Shown: in pieces, positions 1-7,443 of the stretch | How the letters are laid out: every line of letters starts with the position of its first letter | How positions within the stretch are numbered: position 1 is the stretch's first letter | Source of the DNA: an uncultured Lachnospiraceae bacterium | GTDB lineage: Bacteria > Bacillota > Clostridia > Lachnospirales > Lachnospiraceae | Length of the DNA: 29,782 nucleotides | Direction of reading: 5' to 3' | Assembly (NCBI GenBank): GCA_910579735.1 | Contig: CAJTUZ010000029.1 | Span: 1-29,782, forward strand | Translations under genes and position numbers: made by a program | The notes under the pieces: generated by a model | Told to the model about the DNA's origin: nothing | The model's database searches: none | The model's input: only the letters and a program-made list of their open reading frames with translations

Positions 1-554
1 GACATTGATATCCTTGTAAAAAAAGTGTCAACCGATATTGACAATATCAAAATAACTTTGGCTCTTTGCCCGCCGCTCATCTCCATGATGGGGCGGTCCA
101 GCCCTATAGAGAGAAGGCCCAGGCCGACAGCTGTTTGCTCGATCTGTGTATCGATCGAATAAAAATCACGGATCTCAAGCTGTTCCTGATATTTGGCGGC
201 CAGAGAGAGGCATTGTGTATGTCCGCCGGCAGCCCTTTCATAGAGCTTCGTCATTTCCTGTTCCAACTGGTATAAATCCCTGAATGCTGATTTTAAAAAA
301 TCCTGCATCGAAAGATTTACGTCTATTTCGGCATATTGGTCGAGATAGCCGACCGTTATTTTAGGCTGCCAGATAACGCGTCCTGTATCGGGCATGATCT
401 GTCTTGTACAGAGTTTGATCAGGGTGCTTTTGCCGGTACCGTTTTGGCCGACAATACCGATGTGTTCTCCTTTGTTCAGTGTCAGACTTGCATTTTTATA
501 AAGCTGTTGATCGCCAAAAGTGTGTGTTAAGTTTTCAATTTCCAATAAGCTCAT
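1..554 (-). CDS. ABC-F ATPase, 5' part only, apparently interrupted
   Basis: Read on the minus strand from ATG at 554-552. The protein begins MSLLEIENLTHTFG and has a Walker A loop (GQNGTGKST, about residues 36-44) and the ABC signature MSGGQRAKV near residues 160-168. ABC-F proteins are soluble twin-ATPase proteins; several dislodge antibiotics from the ribosome. The family normally continues from the signature as VILAKLLL and then Walker B. Here the match ends after VIL (about position 48) and is replaced by an unrelated in-frame tail (ILSISVDTFFTRISM) running off the window edge. So only the first ABC domain up to the signature is visible, and the gene is probably broken by an insertion or a contig junction. 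The long regulated leader upstream (554-950) resembles those of antibiotic-resistance ABC-F genes. Family certain; substrate class (lincosamide, pleuromutilin, macrolide) unknown. Confidence 0.8.
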   Translation of the reverse strand, partial: MSLLEIENLTHTFGDQQLYKNASLTLNKGEHIGIVGQNGTGKSTLIKLCTRQIMPDTGRVIWQPKITVGYLDQYAEIDVNLSMQDFLKSAFRDLYQLEQEMTKLYERAAGGHTQCLSLAAKYQEQLEIRDFYSIDTQIEQTAVGLGLLSIGLDRPIMEMSGGQRAKVILILSISVDTFFTRISM

Positions 555-600
555 GTTGTCAGATTCCTTTCCTTTATTTTCATAGCAAAAAAATAACAAA

Positions 601-657
601 AAAGGCAGAAGGTGTTCATACACATCTGAATCTGTGTACTGTCTGCCTTCTGCCTTT
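601..657 (-). terminator. Intrinsic terminator / attenuator before ABC-F gene
   Basis: A 12-bp perfect stem (601-612 with 646-657, core GGCAGAAGG/CCTTCTGCC) carries an inner 6-bp stem (619-624 with 633-638). On the minus strand it is followed by TTTTTTGTTATTTTTTTG. It lies between the promoter at 952-980 and the ABC-F start, only about 47 nt before the start codon, so it can stop transcription ahead of the gene. That placement is typical of drug-responsive attenuation in this family (inference). Confidence 0.8.
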
Positions 658-678
658 GCAGTAAAAAGCGCATAACAA

Positions 679-710
679 AAGGCTATGGATAAAACATTGT
701 CCATAGCCTT
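679..710 (-). terminator. Second hairpin in the ABC-F leader
   Basis: Perfect 10-bp stem AAGGCTATGG/CCATAGCCTT (679-688 with 701-710). On the minus strand it is followed by TTTTGTTATG, a short U-rich run. It may be an additional, weaker terminator or a pause site in the leader. Confidence 0.5.
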
Positions 711-730
711 ACATACGCCTGATCTGCACA

Positions 731-789
731 CGGAAAATAAGCAATAAACATACCGATCTGCGGGGTAGTTTTATTGCGCTTATTTTCCG
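731..789 (-). promoter_or_regulatory. Long leader stem in the ABC-F 5' UTR
   Basis: CGGAAAATAAGC (731-742) pairs perfectly with GCTTATTTTCCG (778-789), with further partial pairing inside (AATAAA/TTTATT). It sits between the leader ORF and the two downstream hairpins and is probably part of the alternative folding of the leader. Confidence 0.5.
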
Positions 790-858
790 ATGAAATCTAA
801 CTGCGCCGTTTATGCGCTATACTCTGTACAATGTTTCATCGGGATAGATTGTACAGAG
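789..858 (-). promoter_or_regulatory. Competing stems overlapping the leader ORF
   Basis: CTCTGTACAAT (822-832) pairs perfectly with ATTGTACAGAG (848-858), an 11-bp stem inside the leader ORF. Segment 834-840 (TTTCATC), in the loop of that stem, can pair with 789-795 (GATGAAA). The two pairings cannot readily coexist. A ribosome held on the leader ORF would mask the first stem and could favour the second, a switch logic as in erm-type leaders. The pairing is seen; the mechanism is inferred. Confidence 0.5.
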
Positions 859-899
859 ATCAGTTCTCGTGTAAGTCTGTCAGATAAATGAATGTTCAT
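810..899 (-). CDS. Leader peptide ORF upstream of ABC-F
   Basis: A 29-codon ORF on the minus strand begins MNIHLSDRLTREL and ends HCTEYSA. Its ATG (899-897) has an AAGGA ribosome binding site about 6 nt upstream. An in-frame ATG at 917-915 would add MKKEAI but has a poorer binding site. It starts soon after the predicted transcription start and covers the stems at 822-858. Its position between a strong promoter and a terminator suggests a regulatory leader peptide whose translation senses ribosome-targeting drugs. No match to a named leader peptide is claimed. Confidence 0.5.
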   Translation of the reverse strand: MNIHLSDRLTRELISVQSIPMKHCTEYSA

Positions 900-951
900 G
901 ATAGCTTCCTTTTTCATCTGTTAATTCCTGATAGGATAATTTATGTTCCCA

Positions 952-980
952 ATTATACGACAGATATCAGACGGTGTCAA
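952..980 (-). promoter_or_regulatory. Consensus promoter of the ABC-F leader
   Basis: On the minus strand TTGACA (980-975), a 17-nt spacer, then TATAAT (957-952): a perfect match to the housekeeping sigma consensus. It gives a predicted transcript start near 945 and a ~390-nt leader before the ABC-F ATG. Such a strong promoter in front of a terminator fits attenuation control. Confidence 0.85.
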
Positions 981-1006
981 TCATAAGAGGCGTGTGAAAA
1001 AATTTC

Positions 1007-1034
1007 TTGACAGAGTATGGCATTTCAGTATAAA
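1007..1034 (+). promoter_or_regulatory. Promoter for the 1122 gene and MATE gene
   Basis: TTGACA (1007-1012), a 16-nt spacer, then TATAAA (1029-1034). It is divergent from the ABC-F promoter, with the two -35 hexamers 26 nt apart. The transcript would start near 1041, about 80 nt before the first gene. Confidence 0.7.
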
Positions 1035-1121
1035 TGTATTATTTATAGAGAATATAACGAGAACTGAAATTTAGAGAGCACCGCTTAATACCCATATACT
1101 GCCGAAAGGAGAAAACAGTCA

Positions 1122-1865
1122 ATGGAATGCACCTACACCATACAGGATGGAGAATTACTTCAAAACAACAGCAAAGAAAACATCATGGCAGTTTATACAA
1201 TGTTTTTGCTGCGCTTTTTGAGATTTCTGGCACTGGTCCTGACATTTGGAATGACCATGTACTTGACTTATGTCATTTTCCGGGAATGTATTACGGAGGC
1301 AACGCTTGGAAACTGCATTCCGCTGGGGTCCATATTCGCCACGTTCGGGTCGGCGGTCATTTCGGTGCTTTCGCTTTATTGCAACAAACAGAAAGATTCT
1401 TTTCTGGAGAACCTTTCCGCCCTGCATGAACAGATACCGGAGCTGTCTGCCTGGAAACGCTGGCCGTTTTTTAAAAGATATGATATGGAAAAAACGGGAT
1501 TGTGGAAGTTTGATTATTACATATTAAAAAATCCGCGGATCACGTTCCAAAGCGCTGACCATTTGCTGGCGATAGCGCTTCCTACGTGTACGGCCGATTT
1601 TTACGATCTGCCCATTTTGGCCGGTATTATTAAAATGACCGGCTTTGGCAGACATTTGTCAGGTATGGTCTTTTGCATGAAAAGTGTCGAGCAGAAGAGT
1701 ATTTTATCCGTTTTCCACTGCACGATGATGATATATAGAAATATTATCCGTTACAAAGCGGGTGCGTTCTTTATGCTGATCGGCTCTGAATTTGTGATAG
1801 CAAGTATTATTTTCTCGTTCTTTTACCGGCCTGTCAGTGAGTTTATTTTACTGATGCGGCCATGA
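1122..1865 (+). CDS. Unknown membrane protein, 247 aa
   Basis: I do not recognise the family. A good ribosome binding site (AAAGGAG, 1105-1111) precedes ATG at 1122. There are two hydrophobic segments near the N-terminus (about residues 25-51 and 69-86), a mostly soluble central part (90-210) with aromatic and basic residues, and a C-terminal hydrophobic segment (about 214-245). The stop codon overlaps the MATE start in an ATGA, so the two genes are translationally coupled and probably act together. It could be a regulator or accessory of the exporter, but no motif supports a specific role. Confidence 0.75.
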   Translation: MECTYTIQDGELLQNNSKENIMAVYTMFLLRFLRFLALVLTFGMTMYLTYVIFRECITEATLGNCIPLGSIFATFGSAVISVLSLYCNKQKDSFLENLSALHEQIPELSAWKRWPFFKRYDMEKTGLWKFDYYILKNPRITFQSADHLLAIALPTCTADFYDLPILAGIIKMTGFGRHLSGMVFCMKSVEQKSILSVFHCTMMIYRNIIRYKAGAFFMLIGSEFVIASIIFSFFYRPVSEFILLMRP

Positions 1866-3262
1866 GATTTGGTGAACAAAAAGAGAAAGGCATGATTTGT
1901 AATATGACATCGCGTATTAAAAATATGACGGACGGCAGGCCGGCGTCACTGATATTGACTTTTGCAATGCCGTTAATGATCGGCAATGTTTTTCAACAGC
2001 TTTATACGGTCGTGGACACGATGGTAGTGGGGAAAGCGCTTGGCGTGACCGCGCTTGCCGCCGTAGGCGCGGCAGATTGGATGAACTGGCTGATGCTCGG
2101 CATTATCCAGGGGATTACACAGGGATTCGGAATTCTGATGGCGCAGGAATTCGGTGCGGGTAAATATGAGGATCTTCGTAAGACGATCGGCTGTTCCGCT
2201 GCACTGTCATTATTATCCTCTGCAGCGCTTTTGTGCATGGGACAGTTGATCGCGCGGCCCATATTGGAACTTTTGCAGACACCTGCTGAAATAATCGGCA
2301 ATGCATTGCTGTATCTGCGCATTATGTATCTGGGCGTGCCGGTTGTCATGTCTTATAATTTGCTTGCAACGATTCTTAGATCGTTAGGAGATGGCAGGAC
2401 GCCGCTTTATGCCATGATTGTTGCGGCCGCCGTTAATATTGCGCTGGATATTCTTTTCGTACCGGTCATGGGATTCGGAATCGGCGGTGCGGCCGCGGCA
2501 ACTTTGATCGCACAGATTATTTCCGGCATTTTCTGTTTTTATCATATTCGCAGAATAGAGATATTAACGTTAACCGCATCGGATTTTACGTTACGGGAAC
2601 ACCGGCCGCTTAAACTGTTTCTGTTAGGAGCTCCCATGGCATTTCAGAATGCGGTTATATCGGTCGGCGGAATGATCGTACAGTCGGTCGTGAACGGTTT
2701 CGGTGTCATTTTTATTGCCGGCTTTACCGCTACCAATAAACTGTATGGTGTATTGGAAGTGGCAGCTACTTCTTATGGGTATTCCATGGTTACTTATGCA
2801 GGACAGAATCTGGGGGCCGGCAGGGTGGACCGTATCCGGCAGGGGATCCGTGCGGCGCTGCTTATTTCTCTGGCGACATCAGCGCTTATTGCGGCAGTCA
2901 TGCTTTTGGGCGGTAAGGCAATTTTAAACTGTTTTATTTCGGGAACGCCGCAGGAGTTTGAACAGACATTACAGGTTGCATATTATTATCTTGCGGTGAT
3001 GAGCGTATTTTTGCCGGTTCTATATGTTCTGCATGCGGTGCGTTCGACGATTCAGGGTATGGGAAACACCGTACTTCCCATGATTTCCGGCATTGCGGAG
3101 TTTATTATGAGAGCGGCAAGTGCGATCCTGCTTCCCATGCTCATCGGTGAAACCGGTATTTTTTATGCGGAAATCATGGCGTGGGCAGGTGCAGACGTGA
3201 TCCTGATCGTCAGTTATTTTGCAGTGATGAAAAAAGCAGGAAAAATTGCGGAGGCAGGATAG
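1862..3262 (+). CDS. MATE family multidrug/cation exporter
   Basis: MATE exporters are 12-helix membrane proteins that expel cationic drugs and metabolites using a Na+ or H+ gradient. The sequence shows the family pattern: the N-terminal block LTFAMPLMIGNVFQQLYTVV with the following GKALG, a repeated GAGKYEDLRK-type loop (GQNLGAGRVDRIRQG in the second half), and twelve hydrophobic segments. Length 466 aa is normal. The start is uncertain: ATG at 1862 overlaps the upstream stop, while ATG at 1892 follows GAGAAAGG and ATG at 1904 gives the usual N-terminus MTSRIKNMTDG. Probably co-transcribed with the unknown membrane protein from the promoter at 1007-1034. The transported substrate cannot be inferred. 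Confidence 0.93.
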   Translation: MRFGEQKEKGMICNMTSRIKNMTDGRPASLILTFAMPLMIGNVFQQLYTVVDTMVVGKALGVTALAAVGAADWMNWLMLGIIQGITQGFGILMAQEFGAGKYEDLRKTIGCSAALSLLSSAALLCMGQLIARPILELLQTPAEIIGNALLYLRIMYLGVPVVMSYNLLATILRSLGDGRTPLYAMIVAAAVNIALDILFVPVMGFGIGGAAAATLIAQIISGIFCFYHIRRIEILTLTASDFTLREHRPLKLFLLGAPMAFQNAVISVGGMIVQSVVNGFGVIFIAGFTATNKLYGVLEVAATSYGYSMVTYAGQNLGAGRVDRIRQGIRAALLISLATSALIAAVMLLGGKAILNCFISGTPQEFEQTLQVAYYYLAVMSVFLPVLYVLHAVRSTIQGMGNTVLPMISGIAEFIMRAASAILLPMLIGETGIFYAEIMAWAGADVILIVSYFAVMKKAGKIAEAG

Positions 3263-3304
3263 GGATAGCAGAAACGGAGATCAGGTGACGGGTACATAAA
3301 ATGC

Positions 3305-3333
3305 TTGACTGTACTGTTACTGGATGGTTTATA
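3305..3333 (+). promoter_or_regulatory. Probable promoter of cardiolipin synthase gene
   Basis: TTGACT (3305-3310), a 17-nt spacer, then TTTATA (3328-3333). An alternative -10, TATACT at 3330-3335, would give a 19-nt spacer. It lies about 32 nt upstream of the start codon. Confidence 0.5.
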
Positions 3334-3367
3334 CTAAAAAGCAAACAAATGAAAAAGAGGTAATACC

Positions 3368-4945
3368 ATGGAGACGGATTATAAAAATAAGGGACTGCTG
3401 CTTTTGAAAAAGGGGCAAAAAGGACTGCTTCATGCGATTTTCAGCCGTTTTGGACTGTTTTTGGTGCTGCTTGTTGTGCAGGCGCTTATTTTGTTAAGTA
3501 TTTTTCAGTGGTTTGAGGAATTCTTGCCGCATATTTTCGGCGGAACGATTTTATTTACGTTTATTATGGTGGTCTATCTTTTAAACAGCAGGATTAATCC
3601 GACAGCGAAGATCACGTGGCTGATCGCGATCATGCTTCTGCCGGTTTTCGGTGTGCTTTTGTTTCTGTATACGCGAAGCGATATCGGGCATAGAGCCCTG
3701 AAAGCCCGTACGAACCAGATCATAAGCGAAACGAAGGAGAGCATACCGCAGTCCGGCGAGGTGATGGAACGTTTTAAGAAAGATGATCCCGGCGCGGCGT
3801 CTTTGGCACATTATATTCATAGGAGCGGATGCCATCCGGTATATGAAAATACGGCCGTTACCTATTTCCCGCTGGGAGAAGACAAGTTTGAGGAAATGCT
3901 GAGACAGCTTGACAAAGCAAAGCATTTTATTTTTATGGAATATTTTATTGTGGATGAAGGCATGATGTGGGGCAGGATATTGGAAATACTTGCCAAAAAG
4001 GCCGCAGAGGGCGTAGATGTCCGCGTCATGTATGATGGGACCTGTGAATTTGTGCTTCTGCCGCGGGATTATCCGAAGCGTCTTAGAGCGCTTGGTATCA
4101 AATGTAAAGTATTTTCGCCCGTTTCGCCCTTTATTTCGACGCACTATAACTACAGAGATCACCGAAAGATCCTGGTGATTGACGGACATACGGCCTTTAA
4201 CGGAGGCGTAAACCTTTCGGATGAATACATTAACCGGAATGTGAAATTCGGGCATTGGAAAGATACGGCTGTCATGTTAAAAGGTGAGGCAGTCAGGAGT
4301 TTTACGCTGATGTTCCTGCAGATGTGGGGAATTACGGAGAAGGAAAATGAATTTGCACGGTTTTTGGCTTATGATCCGATGCCGGTAAAAGAAGCGGGCG
4401 GCTATGTGATTCCTTACGGCGACTGTCCGCTTGATGATGATAAACTCGGAGAACGGGTATACATGGATATCCTGAACAGGTCGTTATCCTATGTGCACAT
4501 AATGACGCCATATCTGATCCTGGATGGTGAAATGGAGACGGCTTTGAAGTTTGCGGCCGAAAGAGGCGTGGAAGTGATTCTGCTGTTACCGGGCATACCG
4601 GATAAAATCATACCGTATGCGTTAGCGAAAACGCATTATGCGTCATTATTGGAATCCGGAGTGAAAATATATGAATATACGCCGGGATTCGTTCATGCGA
4701 AAACCTGTGTCTGCGATTCGGCAGAAGCGGTCGTAGGCACGATCAATCTGGATTACCGCAGTCTGTACCATCACTTTGAATGCGCTGCTTATTTATGCCG
4801 CACCGAATGCATTCAGGATATCGAAGCTGACTTTCAGGCTACACTTGCAAAGTGCAGACAGGTTACAAGAGAATCTGTCCGCAGGGAAAAATGGTATATG
4901 AAATTAACGGGGCATTTGATGAAGGCAGCGGCGCCGCTGCTGTAA
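3368..4945 (+). CDS. cls: Cardiolipin synthase, phospholipase D superfamily
   Basis: It makes cardiolipin from two phosphatidylglycerol molecules at the membrane. Two N-terminal transmembrane segments (about residues 27-52 and 57-75, then a third around 77-98) precede two PLD domains. Both HKD motifs are visible: HYNYRDHRKILVIDG with GGVN downstream (near residues 258-280), and FVHAKTCVCD with GTINLDYRS (near 441-465). Length 525 aa is typical. The start at 3368 follows GAAAAAGAGG and gives METDYKNKG. It is preceded by its own promoter and no co-transcribed partner is evident. Cardiolipin content is known to affect sensitivity to membrane-active peptides, which fits the nearby peptide-sensing and efflux genes, but that link is inference. 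Confidence 0.93.
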   Translation: METDYKNKGLLLLKKGQKGLLHAIFSRFGLFLVLLVVQALILLSIFQWFEEFLPHIFGGTILFTFIMVVYLLNSRINPTAKITWLIAIMLLPVFGVLLFLYTRSDIGHRALKARTNQIISETKESIPQSGEVMERFKKDDPGAASLAHYIHRSGCHPVYENTAVTYFPLGEDKFEEMLRQLDKAKHFIFMEYFIVDEGMMWGRILEILAKKAAEGVDVRVMYDGTCEFVLLPRDYPKRLRALGIKCKVFSPVSPFISTHYNYRDHRKILVIDGHTAFNGGVNLSDEYINRNVKFGHWKDTAVMLKGEAVRSFTLMFLQMWGITEKENEFARFLAYDPMPVKEAGGYVIPYGDCPLDDDKLGERVYMDILNRSLSYVHIMTPYLILDGEMETALKFAAERGVEVILLLPGIPDKIIPYALAKTHYASLLESGVKIYEYTPGFVHAKTCVCDSAEAVVGTINLDYRSLYHHFECAAYLCRTECIQDIEADFQATLAKCRQVTRESVRREKWYMKLTGHLMKAAAPLL

Positions 4946-5024
4946 AAAGAATTGCCAAAGTTTGCTGATTGTTGTCTGTTATTGTGAACTTGATTTTATA
5001 GATACGATATTTTGTTTATATATG

Positions 5025-5054
5025 TTGCGAGGCCTTTTTCCGATATGTTATAAT
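5025..5054 (+). promoter_or_regulatory. Promoter of small membrane protein
   Basis: TTGCGA (5025-5030), an 18-nt spacer, then TATAAT (5049-5054). The start at 5091 lies about 37 nt downstream. The promoter sits inside the longer upstream reading frame that starts at 4962, which argues against that earlier start. Confidence 0.65.
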
Positions 5055-5090
5055 GATAAAAGTCTTATGAAAATCGGAGGAAAAAACAGA

Positions 5091-5507
5091 ATGAGAAAAG
5101 ATAATTTTGGAATATGTTTAAACTTTTATGCGGTGCTCGGATTCGTTCTTGCCCTGTTGGGACACACGACACTGGCGCTGCTGCTTCTTGGATTTGTAAT
5201 TGTTGTACACAAAGACCAGTGGCTTACCATGCAGGTGATGCAGGCTTTTTTCCTGTCTATCATTTCGGGCGTTGTATCTACGCTGATCGGTATTATCAGT
5301 CCGATCTATGCGATTCCGATCCTGGGTGCATTAATATCCGGATTTTTCGGCATCGTAACGTCTGTCATTTCACTGATCATCCTGGTTATGGCGATTATGG
5401 GAATCGCCAAAACGGCAAAAGAACAGGATGCGGATCTGCCGCTTGTAAAAGGTTTCGCGCAGAAAGCTTTCGGACTTGTTAAAAATGTAACGTACACACA
5501 AGATTGA
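5091..5507 (+). CDS. Small hydrophobic protein, DUF4870/Tic20-like
   Basis: 138 aa, starting at ATG 5091 (MRKDNFGICLNF) behind a strong CGGAGGAAAA ribosome binding site and a TATAAT promoter. The frame stays open upstream to 4962, but that part contains the promoter and is not expected to be translated. Four hydrophobic segments are visible (about residues 10-38, 48-70, 74-92 and 97-112). The sequence VHKDQWLTMQVMQAFFLSI resembles the conserved loop of DUF4870/Tic20-like small membrane proteins, where a charged loop precedes a QA-containing helix. That assignment is tentative. Function is unknown; a terminator follows, so it is probably monocistronic. Confidence 0.8.
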   Translation: MRKDNFGICLNFYAVLGFVLALLGHTTLALLLLGFVIVVHKDQWLTMQVMQAFFLSIISGVVSTLIGIISPIYAIPILGALISGFFGIVTSVISLIILVMAIMGIAKTAKEQDADLPLVKGFAQKAFGLVKNVTYTQD

Positions 5508-5549
5508 TGAATACATATTTTCAATAAGACTGCCAAATTAGTAAGCATG

Positions 5550-5590
5550 AAATGCCGCGGTGCTGTAAAAATACAGTTTCCGCGGCATTT
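5550..5590. terminator. Intrinsic terminator after small membrane gene
   Basis: AAATGCCGCG (5550-5559) pairs with CGCGGCATTT (5581-5590), with an inner CTGTA/TACAG stem. T-rich sequence follows on the plus strand. Confidence 0.75.
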
Positions 5591-5632
5591 TGCGTGTTGT
5601 TTTGCCATTTTTCCGGCGCATGCGCGGAGCGG

Positions 5633-5663
5633 TCACGAAATTGTAACTTTCATATGTTATAAT
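5633..5663 (+). promoter_or_regulatory. Operator plus -10 upstream of response regulator
   Basis: TCAC-N5-TGTAACTTTCA (5633-5652) is followed after 5 nt by a perfect TATAAT (5658-5663). There is no usable -35 hexamer. The same box with the same spacing recurs before the ABC ATPase gene (7381-7411). This is best read as a binding site for the response regulator, which would replace the -35 contact and autoregulate its own gene. It resembles the inverted-repeat boxes (TNACA-N4-TGTAA) described for BceR-type regulators. Confidence 0.65.
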
Positions 5664-5699
5664 TATTTTAAAGACTGGTAGAAAGAGGCAGGGCCGATT

Positions 5700-6371
5700 A
5701 TGATTGATTTATACTATATTGAAGATGATCCGGATATAGCATATGCCGTAAAAGAATATCTGGAACGAAAAGATTTTAAAGTAACGATATGCAATACGTT
5801 TGCCGGGGCGAGACTGGCTTTGCAGGCGAGGGTTCCTTCGCTTGTATTATTGGACTGGAATATGCCGGATGGACGTGGAGACAGTATGTGTCAGTGGATT
5901 CGCAGTAACTGGAAAGAACTGCCGGTTATTTTTCTGACAGTCCGCGGAGACTCTTCGGATATCGTTTCAGGTTTCAGGAACGGTGCAGATGATTATGTAG
6001 TAAAGCCGTTTGAATTAGAAGTATTGTATTCACGCATCCGGGCGCTGCTGCGCAGGAGCGGCAATGTGGCAAATCAGTATCTTTCCTGTGATGAAATTAT
6101 GATGGATCTGAACCGCCGGACGGTTTTTTGCCGCATGGAGGAAGTGGGATTAAGTGCAGCGGAATACCAGCTGCTTTTGTATTTGATGCAGAATAAAGGA
6201 AAGACTGTTACCAGAGAAAAAATCCTGGAGCAGATATGGGATGTAAACGGTAACTATGTGAATAATAATACCCTGACAGTTACGATGAAGCGGCTGCGGG
6301 ATAAACTTGACCAGCCGGCCTGTCTGAAAACGGTCAGGAGTGTCGGGTACCGTATGGAGGATACGATATGA
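5700..6371 (+). CDS. OmpR-family response regulator, BceR-like
   Basis: A 223-aa two-domain regulator. The receiver domain (1-115) has the acidic pair E8/D9/D10, phosphoacceptor D52 (LLDW), T80 and K102 (VVKPF). The winged-helix DNA-binding domain (about 128-223) ends in the usual pattern GNYVNNNTLTVTMKRLRDKL...TVRSVGYRM. It would activate transcription when phosphorylated by the kinase encoded next; the stop overlaps the kinase start. Its likely targets are the two identical boxes at 5633-5652 and 7381-7400, that is, its own gene and the ABC transporter. The organisation regulator-kinase-ATPase-permease matches peptide-antibiotic detoxification modules of the Bce/Bra type, though the inducing compound cannot be read from sequence. 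Confidence 0.93.
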   Translation: MIDLYYIEDDPDIAYAVKEYLERKDFKVTICNTFAGARLALQARVPSLVLLDWNMPDGRGDSMCQWIRSNWKELPVIFLTVRGDSSDIVSGFRNGADDYVVKPFELEVLYSRIRALLRRSGNVANQYLSCDEIMMDLNRRTVFCRMEEVGLSAAEYQLLLYLMQNKGKTVTREKILEQIWDVNGNYVNNNTLTVTMKRLRDKLDQPACLKTVRSVGYRMEDTI

Positions 6372-7387
6372 GCGGATGGAAAAATAGTCTGGTTATTTTG
6401 GGATTTGCAGCATCCGGCGGATTGATCACAGCCGCCTTTGCTGTCGTGCTTACAGGCGGCAGTGTGTTGTTTGCGGCGATAGGATTTTTGACAGGACTTT
6501 CTCTTTTTATCGCTGCTTTTTCCTGCCGGAATAGAAAAGAGGCCATGCGGATCCAGGCTTTAGCGGAATATCTGGAACAGGTTAATACAGGCAAAGCGGT
6601 CATCCTTTCCGCCACCGGGGAGGATGATTTTTCTAAACTGGAAGATGAAATATACAAAACGGTGACCTTTCTTTATCAGACAAAAGAAACAGCGGTACAG
6701 ACGAAGAATAATTTTGCGGAAAATCTATCCAACATCGCTCATCAGATCAAAACGCCCATTACCGCCATATCATTATCCGTACAGATGATCAGACAGGATT
6801 TTGCCGCCTGGCCTTTATGCTGTTCATCCAACAGGATCCCGGATCACCTGGAACAGGTGGAAAAACAGCTTTTGCGGCTTACACATTTGGAAGAGGCCCT
6901 GCTTATAATATCCCGGATCGATGCCGGTACATTGTTTTTACAAAAAAAGGAAGAGGATGTTTTTACTTTACTTGTCCTTGCGGCGGATAATTTACAGGAA
7001 TTATTTGCAGGCTCCGGAACGGGCATTGATATACCGGAATCCGGGGAGATGCGGGTCGCTGTCGATCCGGACTGGACGATGGAGGCGGTCATGAACCTGA
7101 TGAAAAACTGTATGGAGCATAATCCTGGCGGAACGGTCCACTGTTCTTATGCCCAGAATCCACTGTATACGGAGATTCTGATCTGGGACGAGGGGGAAGG
7201 ATTTGTCAAAGAGGATATCCCGCATCTTTTTGAACGATTTTACCGGGGAAGGAATGCCTGCGGGGGCGGTATTGGAATCGGTTTGGCTTTGGCAAAAGAA
7301 ATCATTGAGCGTCAGAACGGAACGATACGGGCAAAAAATAAAGCGGGCGGCGGCGCACTTTTTGAAATTCATTTCTACAGTCACTGA
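6368..7387 (+). CDS. Sensor histidine kinase, intramembrane-sensing type
   Basis: 339 aa. Two N-terminal transmembrane helices (about residues 7-28 and 31-50) are joined by only a few residues, so there is no extracellular sensor domain, the hallmark of BceS-like kinases that sense through their partner transporter. The dimerisation/phosphoacceptor helix has NIAHQIKTP with H125. The catalytic domain has the N box (NLMKNCMEHNPGG), G1 box (DEGEGF), F box (LFERFYRG) and G2 box (GGGIGIGLALAKEI). The start overlaps the regulator stop (ATGA). A short CPLCCSSN-containing stretch follows the H-box helix, near residues 145-155, an unusual cysteine pair. The signal is presumably relayed by the permease at 8168. 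Confidence 0.93.
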   Translation: MSGWKNSLVILGFAASGGLITAAFAVVLTGGSVLFAAIGFLTGLSLFIAAFSCRNRKEAMRIQALAEYLEQVNTGKAVILSATGEDDFSKLEDEIYKTVTFLYQTKETAVQTKNNFAENLSNIAHQIKTPITAISLSVQMIRQDFAAWPLCCSSNRIPDHLEQVEKQLLRLTHLEEALLIISRIDAGTLFLQKKEEDVFTLLVLAADNLQELFAGSGTGIDIPESGEMRVAVDPDWTMEAVMNLMKNCMEHNPGGTVHCSYAQNPLYTEILIWDEGEGFVKEDIPHLFERFYRGRNACGGGIGIGLALAKEIIERQNGTIRAKNKAGGGALFEIHFYSH

Positions 7388-7411
7388 GTTGTAACTTTCA
7401 CCTGCTAAGAT
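7381..7411 (+). promoter_or_regulatory. Operator plus -10 upstream of ABC transporter genes
   Basis: TCAC-N5-TGTAACTTTCA (7381-7400) is followed after 5 nt by TAAGAT (7406-7411). The box is identical in its fixed bases and in spacing to that at 5633-5663. It begins in the last codons of the kinase gene, giving the transporter its own regulated promoter inside the cluster. Confidence 0.65.
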
Positions 7412-7443
7412 ATTAATTGTAAAAATGATAAGAGGAAAGCTTT

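Noticed and set aside
3581..4255. 224-codon open frame on the minus strand inside the cardiolipin synthase gene
   Set aside because: The plus-strand gene has both HKD motifs and full length; the antisense frame has no recognisable domain or ribosome binding site.
4962..5090. N-terminal extension of the small membrane protein
   Set aside because: It contains a TTGCGA-18-TATAAT promoter, and a strong ribosome binding site supports the start at 5091.
5641..5663. TTGTAA as a -35 element with the TATAAT at 5658
   Set aside because: Spacer would be only 11 nt; the word is better explained as part of the shared operator box.
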